This document shows positions 26,799 through 35,550 of a stretch of 64,000 nucleotides of DNA, piece after piece (within the stretch, counting starts at the first letter, position 1; each line of letters opens with the position of its first letter). The position numbers were made by a program, and so were the translations under genes. The notes under the pieces are model-generated. The model was not told where the DNA came from and searched no databases. It saw only the letters and a program-made list of their open reading frames with translations. Origin of the DNA: Alkaliflexus imshenetskii DSM 15055 (GTDB lineage: Bacteria > Bacteroidota > Bacteroidia > Bacteroidales > Marinilabiliaceae); the NCBI RefSeq assembly GCF_000517065.1, contig NZ_KI912105.1, positions 3,969,641 to 4,033,640 on the forward strand. Direction: 5' to 3'.

Positions 26799-28850
26799 AT
26801 GAAAAGTAACGTTCCGACAATTTTTTCCATAAAAAAGACAGAAAAGGAGAAACTCCTCAACTGGTATTATCTGCTTTTTTTGGGTCGCACACTCGATGAG
26901 CGTGCCCCAAACTATCTAAAGCAGGCCATTGGCTGGTCATACCACGCACCAGCTGCTGGTCACGATGGCATTCAATTGGCCATCGGCCAGGTTTTTCGTA
27001 AGAATAAGGACCACCTGTTCCCTTACTACAGGGATTTACAGACGTGCGTAGCGGCTGGCCTTACTGCCGAAGAGATTATTTATAACGGTATTTCTAAGGA
27101 TGCGGATGTGGCAGGTGGCGGACGTCACATGTCTAACCACTTTGCCAAACCATCATGGAACATCCACAATGTGAGCAGCTGTACAGGTAACCACACGCTT
27201 CATGCCACCGGATTGGGTCGTGCACTAAAGGCTTATGGTGAGAATGATGCCGTTGTAATTAGCAGCCAAGGGGAGAGTTCTGTATCTGAAGGTTATGTTT
27301 ACGAAGCCATCAATGGGGCATCAAACGAAGAGCTGCCGGTGGTGTTTGTATTCCAGGACAATGGTTATGGTATATCGGTACCCAAAGAGGATCAAACAGC
27401 CAACCGGAAAGTGGCAAAGAACTTTGAGGGCTTCAAAAATCTGCGCATCATCTACTGTAACGGTAAAGATGTGTTTGACTCGATGAATGCGATGACCGAG
27501 GCAGTTGAATGGGCCAAAAAAGAGCAAAAGCCTGTGCTTGTGCATGCCAACTGTGTGCGCATTGGTTCACATAGCAACAGCGACCGCCATGAGCTGTACC
27601 GCGACGAAAACGAGTTGAATTACGTGCGCGAGTATGACCCACTGCCAAAATTCCGTCGCCTCTTGTTACGCTATGACCGTGCCACCGAGGCCGATTTGAA
27701 AGAAATTGAAGACAAAGTGGCTGCAGTGGTGAAGGATGCACATAAAAAAGGGTTGGCAGCACCACATCCAACGCCTGAATCTGTGCACGATTTTGTGATT
27801 CCTGAACCTTATCCGGCATCCAAATACCCTGATGGCACACATAACCACGATGGCGAGAAAGTTAAGCTGATTCAGGCGCTGAACGAAACACTAAAAGCAG
27901 AATTCCGTCACAACCCGGATACTTACATCTGGGGACAGGACATCGCCAACAAGGATAAGGGAGGGATTTTCAACGTGTCAAAAGGCATGCAGCAGGAGTT
28001 TGGCAAAAAAAGAGTGTTTAACGCACCCATTGCCGAAGATTTTATCATGGGTACTGCCAACGGGATGTCGCGATACAAAAAAGATATGCGCATCGTGGTA
28101 GAAGGTGCAGAGTTTGCCGATTATTTCTGGCCTGCCATGGAGCAATTTGTTGAAACTACCCACGAATACTGGCGCACCAAGGGTCAGTTCTCACCCAATA
28201 TTACCGTGCGTTTAGCTTCTGGTGGCTATATCGGGGGTGGGTTATACCACTCACAATCCATCGAGGGCGCATTGACCACATTTCCTGGCGTAAGGGTTGT
28301 TTACCCATCATTTGCCGATGATGCTGCCGGTTTGTTGCGTACTGCTATCCGTTCGGAAGGCCTCACTGTATTTATGGAGCCCAAAGCACTTTACAACGCC
28401 CCAAAAGCGGCCACTCCGGTACCCGATGATTTTGAAGTGCCATTTGGAAAAGCCAGAATCCGTCGGGAGGGAAGTGACCTAACAATGATTACATACGGAA
28501 ATACCACCCATTTTTGTATTGAAGCCGCCGAAGAGTTGGCCAAAGAAGGCATCGCAGATGTAGAGGTGATTGACCTTCGCAGTCTGCTTCCACTGGATAA
28601 GGAGACTGTGCTTGCTTCTATTAAGAAAACTTCCCGAGCCATGATTGTGCATGAAGACAAGGTATTTGGCGGCTTTGGCGGCGAAGTGGCAGCAGTAATC
28701 TCCGAGCTGGGATTTGAGTATCTGGATGCGCCCATCAAGCGCGTTGGTTCCACATTTACCCCGGTAGGTTTCAACCGTACACTTGAAGCTGCCATTCTTC
28801 CCAGTACCGAGAAAGTATTGGCTGCAGCTAAAGAGTTGCTGAAATATTAA
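26799..28850 (+). CDS. 2-oxo acid dehydrogenase E1, fused alpha and beta subunits
   Basis: 683 residues. Residues 1-330 are E1-alpha: thiamine-diphosphate site with SSQGESSVSEGYVYEAIN and FQDNGYGISVP, and substrate-loop region NRKVAKNF; residues about 350-683 are E1-beta: TYIWGQDIANKDKGGIFNVS, PIAEDFIMGTANGMS, EGAEFADYFWPAMEQ, and the C-terminal transketolase domain VIDLRSLLPLDKETVL. In most bacteria these are two genes; a single fused chain is common in Bacteroidota. It decarboxylates the 2-oxo acid and passes the acyl group to lipoyl-E2. DUF-free, cytoplasmic. It lies 298 bp after E2 in the same direction. Confidence 0.93.
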   Translation: MKSNVPTIFSIKKTEKEKLLNWYYLLFLGRTLDERAPNYLKQAIGWSYHAPAAGHDGIQLAIGQVFRKNKDHLFPYYRDLQTCVAAGLTAEEIIYNGISKDADVAGGGRHMSNHFAKPSWNIHNVSSCTGNHTLHATGLGRALKAYGENDAVVISSQGESSVSEGYVYEAINGASNEELPVVFVFQDNGYGISVPKEDQTANRKVAKNFEGFKNLRIIYCNGKDVFDSMNAMTEAVEWAKKEQKPVLVHANCVRIGSHSNSDRHELYRDENELNYVREYDPLPKFRRLLLRYDRATEADLKEIEDKVAAVVKDAHKKGLAAPHPTPESVHDFVIPEPYPASKYPDGTHNHDGEKVKLIQALNETLKAEFRHNPDTYIWGQDIANKDKGGIFNVSKGMQQEFGKKRVFNAPIAEDFIMGTANGMSRYKKDMRIVVEGAEFADYFWPAMEQFVETTHEYWRTKGQFSPNITVRLASGGYIGGGLYHSQSIEGALTTFPGVRVVYPSFADDAAGLLRTAIRSEGLTVFMEPKALYNAPKAATPVPDDFEVPFGKARIRREGSDLTMITYGNTTHFCIEAAEELAKEGIADVEVIDLRSLLPLDKETVLASIKKTSRAMIVHEDKVFGGFGGEVAAVISELGFEYLDAPIKRVGSTFTPVGFNRTLEAAILPSTEKVLAAAKELLKY

Positions 28851-28956
28851 GCAAAATAGTTGTTTATTACGAGCATGTGCGTTATTCTTTTGTTTACGGG
28901 GTTATTCAACCTACATGCAGGTTCCCGTTTACGTATTAACCTAAATTAATATCCAA

Positions 28957-29469
28957 ATGAAAAAAGTTGGTATTTTCTATAGCTTCCGATCGGTAAAAAC
29001 ACATCAGCAAGTAAGAAAGATGATTAAATTACTGGGCGAAGCCAATTGCGAAGAGGTGGATGCCGATGTGGCAACGTTGGAGGATTTCAAAAAATTTGAC
29101 AATTATATTTTTGCTGTACCTACCTGGTTCGATGGTGAACTTCCTAACTATTGGGATGAGTATCTTCCTGCAATTGAAGATGAAAACTTCAAAGGAAGGA
29201 AATTTGCCATATTTGGTGGTGGCGACCAAAAGAACTACCCTGAAAACTTTGTGGATGGAGTTGGTATTATGGCCGAATTTATTGAAGAGCGTGGAGGAAA
29301 AGTGGTCGGTTTCACTTCGGTAAAGGGTTATAACTACGAGTCATCCAGAGCACAACGCGACGATAAATTTGTTGGATTGGCTCTAGATATCGAAAATCAG
29401 GCTGCCTTAACCAATGAACGTATCGAAAACTGGATTACTGATATTAAAAAGGAGTTTGGTATCAAGTAA
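28957..29469 (+). CDS. flavodoxin
   Basis: 170 residues, alpha/beta flavodoxin fold: MKKVGIFYSF first strand, then FAVPTWFDGELPNYWDEYLP (the W/Y that stacks on FMN), KFAIFGGGDQKNYPENFVDG and the end NERIENWITDIKKEF. It is a one-electron carrier. The FMN phosphate loop reads SFRSVKTHQ rather than the usual T/SxTGxT, so this is a divergent member, and FMN binding must be inferred. Lies after the E1 gene with a 106-bp gap; it may donate electrons to a pyruvate or other oxidoreductase, but no partner gene is adjacent. Confidence 0.88.
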   Translation: MKKVGIFYSFRSVKTHQQVRKMIKLLGEANCEEVDADVATLEDFKKFDNYIFAVPTWFDGELPNYWDEYLPAIEDENFKGRKFAIFGGGDQKNYPENFVDGVGIMAEFIEERGGKVVGFTSVKGYNYESSRAQRDDKFVGLALDIENQAALTNERIENWITDIKKEFGIK

Positions 29470-29487
29470 TCAATGCTATATCCATAA

Positions 29488-29532
29488 GGCTTCATTTTTA
29501 AAGGCAAAATGTCGAAAAAAATGAAGCCGATA
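29488..29532 (+). terminator. terminator after the flavodoxin gene
   Basis: 12-bp stem 29488-29499 / 29517-29528 (GGCTTCATTTTT); followed by GATATTTTGG, so the U-tract is weak. Confidence 0.6.
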
Positions 29533-29533
29533 T

Positions 29534-29564
29534 TTTGGAACTAAACGCAATTTTGTTACTTTTG
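29534..29564 (+). promoter_or_regulatory. tRNA-Lys promoter
   Basis: TTTG 29534-29537, 19-nt spacer, TACTTTTG 29557-29564: an exact Bacteroidota promoter ending 23 bp before the mature 5' end of the tRNA. Confidence 0.75.
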
Positions 29565-29587
29565 TACCCGCAAAACATAACCGGATT

Positions 29588-29663
29588 GACTCAGTAGCTC
29601 AGTTGGTAGAGCACATCCCTTTTAAGGATGGGGTCCTGAGTTCGAGCCTCAGCTGAGTCACCA
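29588..29663 (+). tRNA. tRNA-Lys (anticodon UUU), CCA encoded
   Basis: 76 nt. Acceptor stem GACTCAG (29588-29594) pairs with CTGAGTC (29653-29659); discriminator A29660; CCA at 29661-29663. D arm GCTC/GAGC, anticodon stem CATCC/GGATG with loop CTTTTAA (anticodon TTT), T arm CTGAG-TTCGAGC-CTCAG. All arms pair perfectly. Its own promoter and terminator make it a single-gene unit. Confidence 0.97.
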
Positions 29664-29665
29664 CT

Positions 29666-29700
29666 AAAGAGAGATTATCGTACAGATGGTCTCTCTTTTT
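29666..29700 (+). terminator. terminator behind tRNA-Lys
   Basis: 9-bp stem AAAGAGAGA/TCTCTCTTT (29666-29674 / 29690-29698), then more T. A second, degraded copy of this hairpin lies at 29966-29998. Confidence 0.8.
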
Positions 29701-29726
29701 GTTTGTATACGCATTGCTAAATGCTT

Positions 29727-29773
29727 AATTGGTGGGCATCCCGATTCATCGGGAGTGGTTCTGGGTTCGAATC
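29727..29773 (+). repeat. decayed tRNA-like repeat, copy 1
   Basis: 47 bp from AATTGGTGGGC to TTCGAATC resembling the D-arm-to-T-arm stretch of a tRNA, with AAGTCACCA 8 bp later (29781-29789). The stems do not pair, so it is not a functional tRNA. It is about 39/47 identical to copy 2. Confidence 0.5.
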
Positions 29774-29888
29774 TAAACTAAAGTCACCATTATTTTTTTA
29801 AACATAAAGGGGAGAAGGTTAAAGTAGCACATATCCAATAGAATACATATTTGTAAACACTACTGGTATATGCTATTATTGTCTTAAA

Positions 29889-29904
29889 ACCTACCGCGGT
29901 AGGT
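29889..29904. repeat. 16-bp perfect palindrome ACCTACCGCGGTAGGT
   Basis: Self-complementary over all 16 bases and GC-rich in AT-rich surroundings. It is 7 bp before tRNA-like copy 2. Possibly a protein-binding site or an inserted footprint. Confidence 0.5.
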
Positions 29905-29910
29905 CGCAAA

Positions 29911-29957
29911 AATTGGCAGGTATACCGATTTATCAGAAGTGGTTCTTGGTTCGAATC
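29911..29957 (+). repeat. decayed tRNA-like repeat, copy 2
   Basis: 47 bp from AATTGGCAGG to TTCGAATC, aligned without gaps to copy 1. It is followed by CACCTCATG and then a copied terminator. Confidence 0.5.
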
Positions 29958-29965
29958 ACCTCATG

Positions 29966-29998
29966 GAGAGATTGTCGCACAGATGGTCTCTTTTTTGT
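29966..29998 (+). repeat. copy of the tRNA-Lys terminator
   Basis: GAGAGATTGTCGCACAGATG and the following GTCTCTTTTTTGT repeat the hairpin at 29669-29702 with about three differences, 297 bp downstream. It may still be able to terminate transcription. Confidence 0.6.
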
Positions 29999-30000
29999 AT

Positions 30001-31052
30001 AAATGCGCATAGACCTTCCACTGCAACGACAAAACAACATTAGTATAGAAAGCATACTGTTTTAAAGCCTGCTAATACCTCTGCGCAATACAGCTGATTT
30101 AAAAGTTGCATAACTCAAATGCACCAGCGCCCAATTTCGCTCTCAACTTTTGCGTTATAGCATCTCGCGTCCAACCTGAAAGACAACTACACCAAAACCC
30201 GGTTAAACGACGCTTTTTGGCTATCTAAATACCTCTTTCATCAAACCATTGTCAATCGAATGATACAAGTACACTGCAAAATAAAATCTTATCGAATCCG
30301 TGTATGAGACAGTGAGAAAAAAGCAGCAGAAAAGTAATTAACATAACCAAGCAGTTTTATAGCGGCTGTAGAACTGTGGCTTGACGGATGGTAAGAAATA
30401 TGAAAAATCCACTAATCGCTTAACTTTCACATAAGGAAAACACAATAGCAACAAATGCCAAAATCTTTTAGCAATATGGCTATTCATACTCCAGAGGTAA
30501 GGTGGGAAAGTAGAGTGGGATAGGACAGGTGATGTTTGCCATTGAAAATATCATTATTTTACAAATGTATCGCTTCTGCGTAGGACTATAATTCATATAC
30601 AATACATTAAATCACAAACCATAAATATCACACAATCAATAAATTATAAACTAAATCTAAATTAATAAATTAACAACATCTGCACTATTCATGTATAAAT
30701 ATGCAGTCGGAGGCTAAAAGGTAATCATATAAGCACATATAACATTAAATATCAGTATTTTATAGTGACTATATAAATCAATAATACACTTTTGAATCGA
30801 AAACTTAAGTAAGCACAGCAAACCAAGCAATTAGCGCAGATAGAAGTTCTGAATCGCGCTTAAAATGCCATAATTACAAGCATTCAAAAGTCTGTATTAC
30901 CCTACTATTAAACATTCAGGTCAACTATAAATCAGGATGATATACATATTCTGTTGAAGTATTAGTTGTAAACAGCCTTTACGTTACAAGTGTATAGTGG
31001 ATAAAGAAGGTAGTGCGATTACAAATGTAACATAAACGATCGCGCTCGCATG
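30001..31052. other. about 1.05 kb of AT-rich DNA without a gene
   Basis: No ORF of convincing length or codon use on either strand, no tRNA, no clear hairpin. This is the largest empty stretch in an otherwise dense window. It may be the remnant of a decayed element next to the tRNA-Lys locus. Confidence 0.6.
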
Positions 31053-31084
31053 TTTGCATTTTGTAAATATGCTGTTTATATTTG
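31053..31084 (+). promoter_or_regulatory. promoter of the XRE regulator gene
   Basis: TTTG 31053-31056, 20-nt spacer, TATATTTG 31077-31084, an exact consensus match; leader of about 85 nt before the ATG. Confidence 0.75.
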
Positions 31085-31174
31085 TAATGTACATTTTTCA
31101 TTTATGATGATTGCCTTAAATGGAAATATCAGTCCGGCAAGAAACAGCTTCAGAACAGTTTTAATCTTTCACAA

Positions 31175-31669
31175 ATGAGAACAAGACTACAACACTTAAT
31201 GGATAGAGAGGGGATAAGTCCTACCCGCTTTGCTGAAATTGTCGGCGTTCAGCGTTCAAGTGTGAGTCACATTCTATCAGGCAGAAACAACCCAAGCCTG
31301 GATTTCATTCAAAAAATTCTGACGGCTTTTCCAAAGCTCAACAGCGATTGGCTTATAACTGGCAAAGGCGATGTTTACCGCCAAATTGTAAGTCAAACCG
31401 ATAATGATCCTGCGCCAGTGCCAGCTCCGGGACAACTCACAGATGGCCATTCTGCCCAAAATCTCTTTTCACTGCTCAAAGATGAAGCGCCTGCTAAATA
31501 TCATGTGGCGCATAATCCGGACAAGGAAAACAGCACTGTTACTCACAAGCAAGATGATGTTGCCACGATGGGAAATGGAGGTATCGGGCAAGAATTATCT
31601 GAAAGTAATGTCGAAAAGATTGTCATTTTCTATAAAGACCGTACATTTCGTGAGTACAGGCCAGCCTAA
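31175..31669 (+). CDS. XRE-family helix-turn-helix transcription regulator
   Basis: 164 residues. Residues 1-62 are a Cro/CI-type HTH: LQHLMDREGISPTRFAEIVG, then the recognition helix region VQRSSVSHILSGRNNPSLDF; the domain ends at DWLITGKGDVYR. The rest is a low-complexity linker and a C-terminal tail EKIVIFYKDRTFREYRPA, typical of the Bacteroidota form of this regulator. Has its own strong promoter; pyrK starts 124 bp downstream after another -7 box, so it may regulate itself or its neighbours. DNA target unknown. Confidence 0.88.
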   Translation: MRTRLQHLMDREGISPTRFAEIVGVQRSSVSHILSGRNNPSLDFIQKILTAFPKLNSDWLITGKGDVYRQIVSQTDNDPAPVPAPGQLTDGHSAQNLFSLLKDEAPAKYHVAHNPDKENSTVTHKQDDVATMGNGGIGQELSESNVEKIVIFYKDRTFREYRPA

Positions 31670-31742
31670 ACGCTACGTATTTAATCCAAATTTAGGGATA
31701 TTCTATTGCAACTTCACTTGCCCATTATCCGGCAAAAAGCAC

Positions 31743-31750
31743 TATATTTG
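31743..31750 (+). promoter_or_regulatory. -7 box, candidate pyrK-pyrD promoter
   Basis: TATATTTG, exact; CTTG at 31717-31720 is 22 bp upstream, slightly long. 43 bp before the pyrK ATG. Confidence 0.5.
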
Positions 31751-31793
31751 AGCGAAAATTACTCGTTTACATCTGTAAATACTATTGGATTTC

Positions 31794-32561
31794 ATGAAAT
31801 ATCTGCACGATTTTACTATTGTCAACAATGAGCGCCAAACGGATGATTTCGTAGTATTAACGCTACAATACGATGGTGCTTTGCCCAGGATGATGCCGGG
31901 GCAGTTTGCCGAGGTTAAAGTTGACCATACCCCGACGGCCTATTTGCGTCGTCCTCTCTCTATTCATGATGTGAATTATGAACAAAATCAGATTAAGCTG
32001 TTGATTCAGGAAGTGGGTGATGGTACCCGTACTTTGTGCGCTCTGCCTGCGGGAAGTCGGCTAAATTTGATGTATCCCCTCGGAAAGGGATACGATTTGC
32101 CCAATTCCGATAAGGTATTGCTCGTAGGAGGAGGATGCGGTGTGGCGCCTTTGCTTTTTCTTGGACGCCATCTTAAACAACACGGTATCACACCACGTTT
32201 CCTGATAGGTGCCCGCACGGCAAGTGCGCTTGTTCGCCTGGATGCTTACCGTGAGTTGGGAGAGGTCTTAGTGACCACGGAGGATGGTTCAATGGGGCAA
32301 AAAGGATTTGTGATTCATCATCCGGTGATGCGAACTGATAGTCCCGATTTTGACTGGATATACACATGTGGCCCTGATGCCATGATGAAAGCCCTTGCCA
32401 AATATGCACGACATCGGGATATAACCTGCCAGGTATCGCTCGAAAATCGCATGGCATGCGGTTTTGGAGCTTGCCTCTGTTGCGTGACACCAACCCAGGA
32501 TGGTCACAAATGTACGTGTGTGGATGGACCTGTTTTTGACTCAAAATATTTACAATGGTAG
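31794..32561 (+). CDS. pyrK: dihydroorotate dehydrogenase B, electron transfer subunit
   Basis: 255 residues from the ATG at 31794. Ferredoxin-reductase-like FAD domain ([10 protein letters not shown], where RxxS binds FAD), NAD-binding domain with [19 protein letters not shown], and the 2Fe-2S site in [16 protein letters not shown] plus a Cys in KCTC. It passes electrons from PyrD to NAD+. The stop overlaps the pyrD start by 7 bp, so translation is coupled and the two form the class 1B heterotetramer. In-frame TTG 9 bp upstream is less likely. Confidence 0.96.
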   Translation: MKYLHDFTIVNNERQTDDFVVLTLQYDGALPRMMPGQFAEVKVDHTPTAYLRRPLSIHDVNYEQNQIKLLIQEVGDGTRTLCALPAGSRLNLMYPLGKGYDLPNSDKVLLVGGGCGVAPLLFLGRHLKQHGITPRFLIGARTASALVRLDAYRELGEVLVTTEDGSMGQKGFVIHHPVMRTDSPDFDWIYTCGPDAMMKALAKYARHRDITCQVSLENRMACGFGACLCCVTPTQDGHKCTCVDGPVFDSKYLQW

Positions 32562-33469
32562 ATTTATCAGTTAAGCTGGGCAACATTACCCTTAAAAACC
32601 CGGTGATGACCGCCAGTGGCACTTTCGGTTATGGCGAAGAGTATGCCGATTTTATTGATATTGATGCCCTGGGAGGCATTGTGGTTAAAGGTACAACCCT
32701 GCATCCACGACAAGGTAATCCCTATCCCAGAATGGCGGAAACGCCCATGGGCATGCTCAATGCGGTGGGATTACAAAACAAAGGTGTTGATGGATTCATT
32801 GATGACATTTATCCCCGAATCTGTCACTTCAACACGGCTATTTTTGTGAATGTCTCTGGCTCAACCATCGAAGAGTATGTGGAGACTGCTGCAAAAATCA
32901 ATGAATTGGAACATATTCCCGGAATCGAGTTGAATATTTCATGCCCAAACGTGAAAGAGGGTGGAATGGCCTTTGGAACCAGCTGTCCATCAGCTGTGGC
33001 TGTTACAAAAGCTGTGCGGGATGTTTACAAAAAGCACCTCATGGTGAAGTTGTCGCCCAACGTGACAGATGTAACGGAGATAGCCAAAGGTGTGGAAGGT
33101 GCTGGAGCCGATTCAGTATCACTCATTAACACGCTTTTGGGAATGGCCATCAATGCAAAAACACGCCGGCCTGAGCTTTCAACCATCACAGGCGGACTAT
33201 CCGGTCCGTGTGTCAAGCCTGTAGCACTTCGTATGGTTTGGCAAGTTTCAAAATCGGTCAAAATACCAGTTGTAGGCATGGGAGGCATCAGTTCTGCCGA
33301 AGACGCCATCGAGTTTCTTCTGGCAGGGGCTTCGGCCATTCAAATAGGAACTGCCAATTTTGTGGATCCAAAAATCACAGTGAAAGTGATTGAGGGCATC
33401 AGTGAATATCTGCAAGTCAACAACATAAACTCAGCGAGGGAATTAACCGGAGCGTTAATAACTGATTGA
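32555..33469 (+). CDS. pyrD: dihydroorotate dehydrogenase B, catalytic subunit
   Basis: 304 residues. Oxidises dihydroorotate to orotate, step four of pyrimidine synthesis, with FMN. Class 1 features: [28 protein letters not shown], and the active-site Cys130 in [12 protein letters not shown] (Cys as the base marks class 1), [20 protein letters not shown] at the phosphate end. The co-encoded PyrK confirms class 1B (NAD-linked). Cytoplasmic. 48 bp separate its stop from the stop of the next, convergent gene. Confidence 0.97.
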   Translation: MVDLSVKLGNITLKNPVMTASGTFGYGEEYADFIDIDALGGIVVKGTTLHPRQGNPYPRMAETPMGMLNAVGLQNKGVDGFIDDIYPRICHFNTAIFVNVSGSTIEEYVETAAKINELEHIPGIELNISCPNVKEGGMAFGTSCPSAVAVTKAVRDVYKKHLMVKLSPNVTDVTEIAKGVEGAGADSVSLINTLLGMAINAKTRRPELSTITGGLSGPCVKPVALRMVWQVSKSVKIPVVGMGGISSAEDAIEFLLAGASAIQIGTANFVDPKITVKVIEGISEYLQVNNINSARELTGALITD

Positions 33470-33516
33470 GAAACGATTTAAGGACTTAATATATAATATT
33501 TTAAACACCGTATTTA

Positions 33517-34656
33517 TCAACCAATTTGTCTGAGTTGTTTCTCTTTGTCCATCAAATTGGTAAGCGGACGAAATTGTCGGCGAATTAATGGCCATTGCGC
33601 TGGGTTTTGCTCGAGTAGGGCACAAATCCGGCGCTTGTTTTTTCTAAGTGCATCTGTGATTGCTGGGGCAGTTACTGGTCTGTCCAGAGCTTGACCCACC
33701 GCATAACTGGTAATGTCTTCACCCCTTTCATTGAGCGCATTTGCAGCTGCCTCTAGCCGATCGAGGAGTTGGCGGGTACGAGAGAGTTTGCTCTGTACAC
33801 TCATCTGTTCAACAGGTTGTACGGCCGCTTGTGTGTTTGTTTCAAACACCAGGAACGCAGGATCCAGAACCACTTCATCTAAATTAGAACCAGCATATAA
33901 CATCATGGCAAAACGGGCTGCTTTGTGCAAAGCGGTGCGTGCTGTCTCAAAATTTCCGGCTGTTGAGAGTTTTTGCAGTGCTTCAGGTGATAAGGTGATG
34001 GTAAAGGGATTGTCGGATTGTAGTTGCTGTAGTTCAGCATTTGCCCACTGGGTTATCCATGAAACCAATGCATTGTCGACCGCCGTGGAGGCAGGACGAG
34101 CGGTAATCAATTCACGTGTTACACTTGTAAACTCCGTAATGTACTTAGTTACCTCCTGAGCCGAGCGATAATAAAACCGTGCCAACCGAAATACCAATGC
34201 ACCAATTAAAGCCTTACGAGCCGTGTCCAGTGTGCCTTGTAAACGACTCACCCCAAAATTGCTTTGGTCTTCTCTAAAGAAGAGATAAAAAAGATCGGAA
34301 TCGCCTTTATCGGAGTATTTCAGTCGCAATGTAAGCACTACGTGATTTTGTTCTGAGAATATTTCAAGCTGCCCCAACTTGTATGAGCTGGCCTCAAAGG
34401 GCAGTTGATCAGGATTAATCCATCCATAGCCTTGGTTTTCGGAAAGGAGTGTGGTCAATCGATCCTCAAAACCTTGCAGCAAGAGTTCCCTAAGTCTATA
34501 TCCATTCCCCTGAGCCACTAACTCTTGTCCGGCCATTTCACCATCTGTCATACGAAAAAGAACAACTATACGGTCAATACCCGGAAATATCTCCGGCCAT
34601 GCACGCAACAGTTGCTCCCTTGGTGGGGCTGTGATGGAATTTGGAATTGGTTTCAC
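33517..34656 (-). CDS. orphan 379-residue protein with C-terminal helical, possibly DNA-binding end
   Basis: Not recognised. The N-terminal half (to about 170) is an alpha/beta region (IDRIVVLFRMTDGE, YKLGQLEIFSEQNH) that could be a small-molecule or GAF-like fold; the middle is helical; the C-terminal 90 residues contain a charged coiled-coil stretch (SRTRQLLDRLEAAANALN) and then ITSYAVGQALDRPVTAPAIT, ALRKNKRRICALLEQ, which could form a helix-turn-helix. No signal peptide or membrane segment. It converges with pyrD and stands alone. A regulator is possible; this is a guess from shape only. Composition is like its neighbours, with no sign of transfer. Confidence 0.8.
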   Translation of the reverse strand: MKPIPNSITAPPREQLLRAWPEIFPGIDRIVVLFRMTDGEMAGQELVAQGNGYRLRELLLQGFEDRLTTLLSENQGYGWINPDQLPFEASSYKLGQLEIFSEQNHVVLTLRLKYSDKGDSDLFYLFFREDQSNFGVSRLQGTLDTARKALIGALVFRLARFYYRSAQEVTKYITEFTSVTRELITARPASTAVDNALVSWITQWANAELQQLQSDNPFTITLSPEALQKLSTAGNFETARTALHKAARFAMMLYAGSNLDEVVLDPAFLVFETNTQAAVQPVEQMSVQSKLSRTRQLLDRLEAAANALNERGEDITSYAVGQALDRPVTAPAITDALRKNKRRICALLEQNPAQWPLIRRQFRPLTNLMDKEKQLRQIG

Positions 34657-34845
34657 CAGCTGAATTGAATATGAATAAGAGGCTAAAGATAATATTAAGT
34701 AAATAATTAAGCAAAATATTAAGTTTGTTTAAGGACGCATTTTACCTTAAGTATGGTTCTTTTTTACTTAAATTTATAGATGATTGGTTTGATAAGTTCA
34801 TAATTTTAGTAGTCTAAAAGAGTGACGCAGGCGTACCATATGGAT

Positions 34846-34867
34846 GAAGTAATTAAGTAATTACTTC
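34846..34867. repeat. near-palindrome GAAGTAATTA-AG-TAATTACTTC
   Basis: 10-bp inverted repeat with a 2-nt centre, 53 bp before the ATG of the small orphan and 189 bp before the start of the 33517-34656 gene (opposite strand). It could be a binding site for a dimeric regulator. Confidence 0.4.
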
Positions 34868-34920
34868 AATTTATTAAGCTTCGGATGTGGTAAATATTTT
34901 CTATAGCAACTAAATTGTAC

Positions 34921-35271
34921 ATGAAAAAAGGCAGGATAAGCAAACCAATTTATAATGAGCTGCAACATCTCAAAGAGTGGTTCACTAACTATGTAATGGA
35001 CTTTTTTGATGATCCCATCTATGGTGATGCGAAAAATGCGAAAAACTCAAATGCAGCTATTCTAATGCTGCGCCCGGCGGCCTTGATAGACTATTTAGGA
35101 TATGTAATCATTATCGTATATAGCAGATTGATCCCATCCATAAAGTATCTGGTGAGATTGTTAGGCCGGAAATTAGAGATGGTTATTATAAGATCGCGCA
35201 AAGATTTGAAATACAAGTGCGAATCAGTTCAATTATATCCTTTTAAAAGTAAACAGACCGTACTAGAGTAA
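34921..35271 (+). CDS. small orphan protein, one hydrophobic segment
   Basis: 116 residues from the ATG at 34921 (a TTG 6 bp earlier is in frame). KKGRISKPIYNELQHLKEWF start, helical; about residues 55-72 (AALIDYLGYVIIIVYSRLIP) is a likely membrane segment; the end is basic (RSRKDLKYKCES). No family recognised. It lies alone between the orphan at 33517 and the DUF4105 gene, with 279 bp of AT-rich DNA after it. Codon use looks ordinary, but the ORF is short, so it may be non-coding. Confidence 0.35.
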   Translation: MKKGRISKPIYNELQHLKEWFTNYVMDFFDDPIYGDAKNAKNSNAAILMLRPAALIDYLGYVIIIVYSRLIPSIKYLVRLLGRKLEMVIIRSRKDLKYKCESVQLYPFKSKQTVLE

Positions 35272-35550
35272 GGATAAATTATAAAGTTAGATATTTCACA
35301 TTTGTATATGAAGGCAATCATACTGCGGATACAATTGTGAACATCACAACCTTCTTGGTATTTTACATTTGTATTTGCAAGCCTGTTTTTCTGTTTACCA
35401 TCCACAACCATTCTAAAAATAATCAACGGCAATAATACCATTCCTTTTGGCGGGTCAATTCACAGCAATCTTATTATTCCGTTATTTTTATGATTGATGA
35501 GCCCCTGATTACATTGTGCGACGAGCGATTTTGGCTATATTCGGGAAAAA

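Noticed and set aside
30001-31052. Possible decayed gene or ncRNA in the empty region
   Set aside because: No frame of useful length, no conserved RNA structure or clear promoter was found; only a low-complexity AT-rich stretch is supported.
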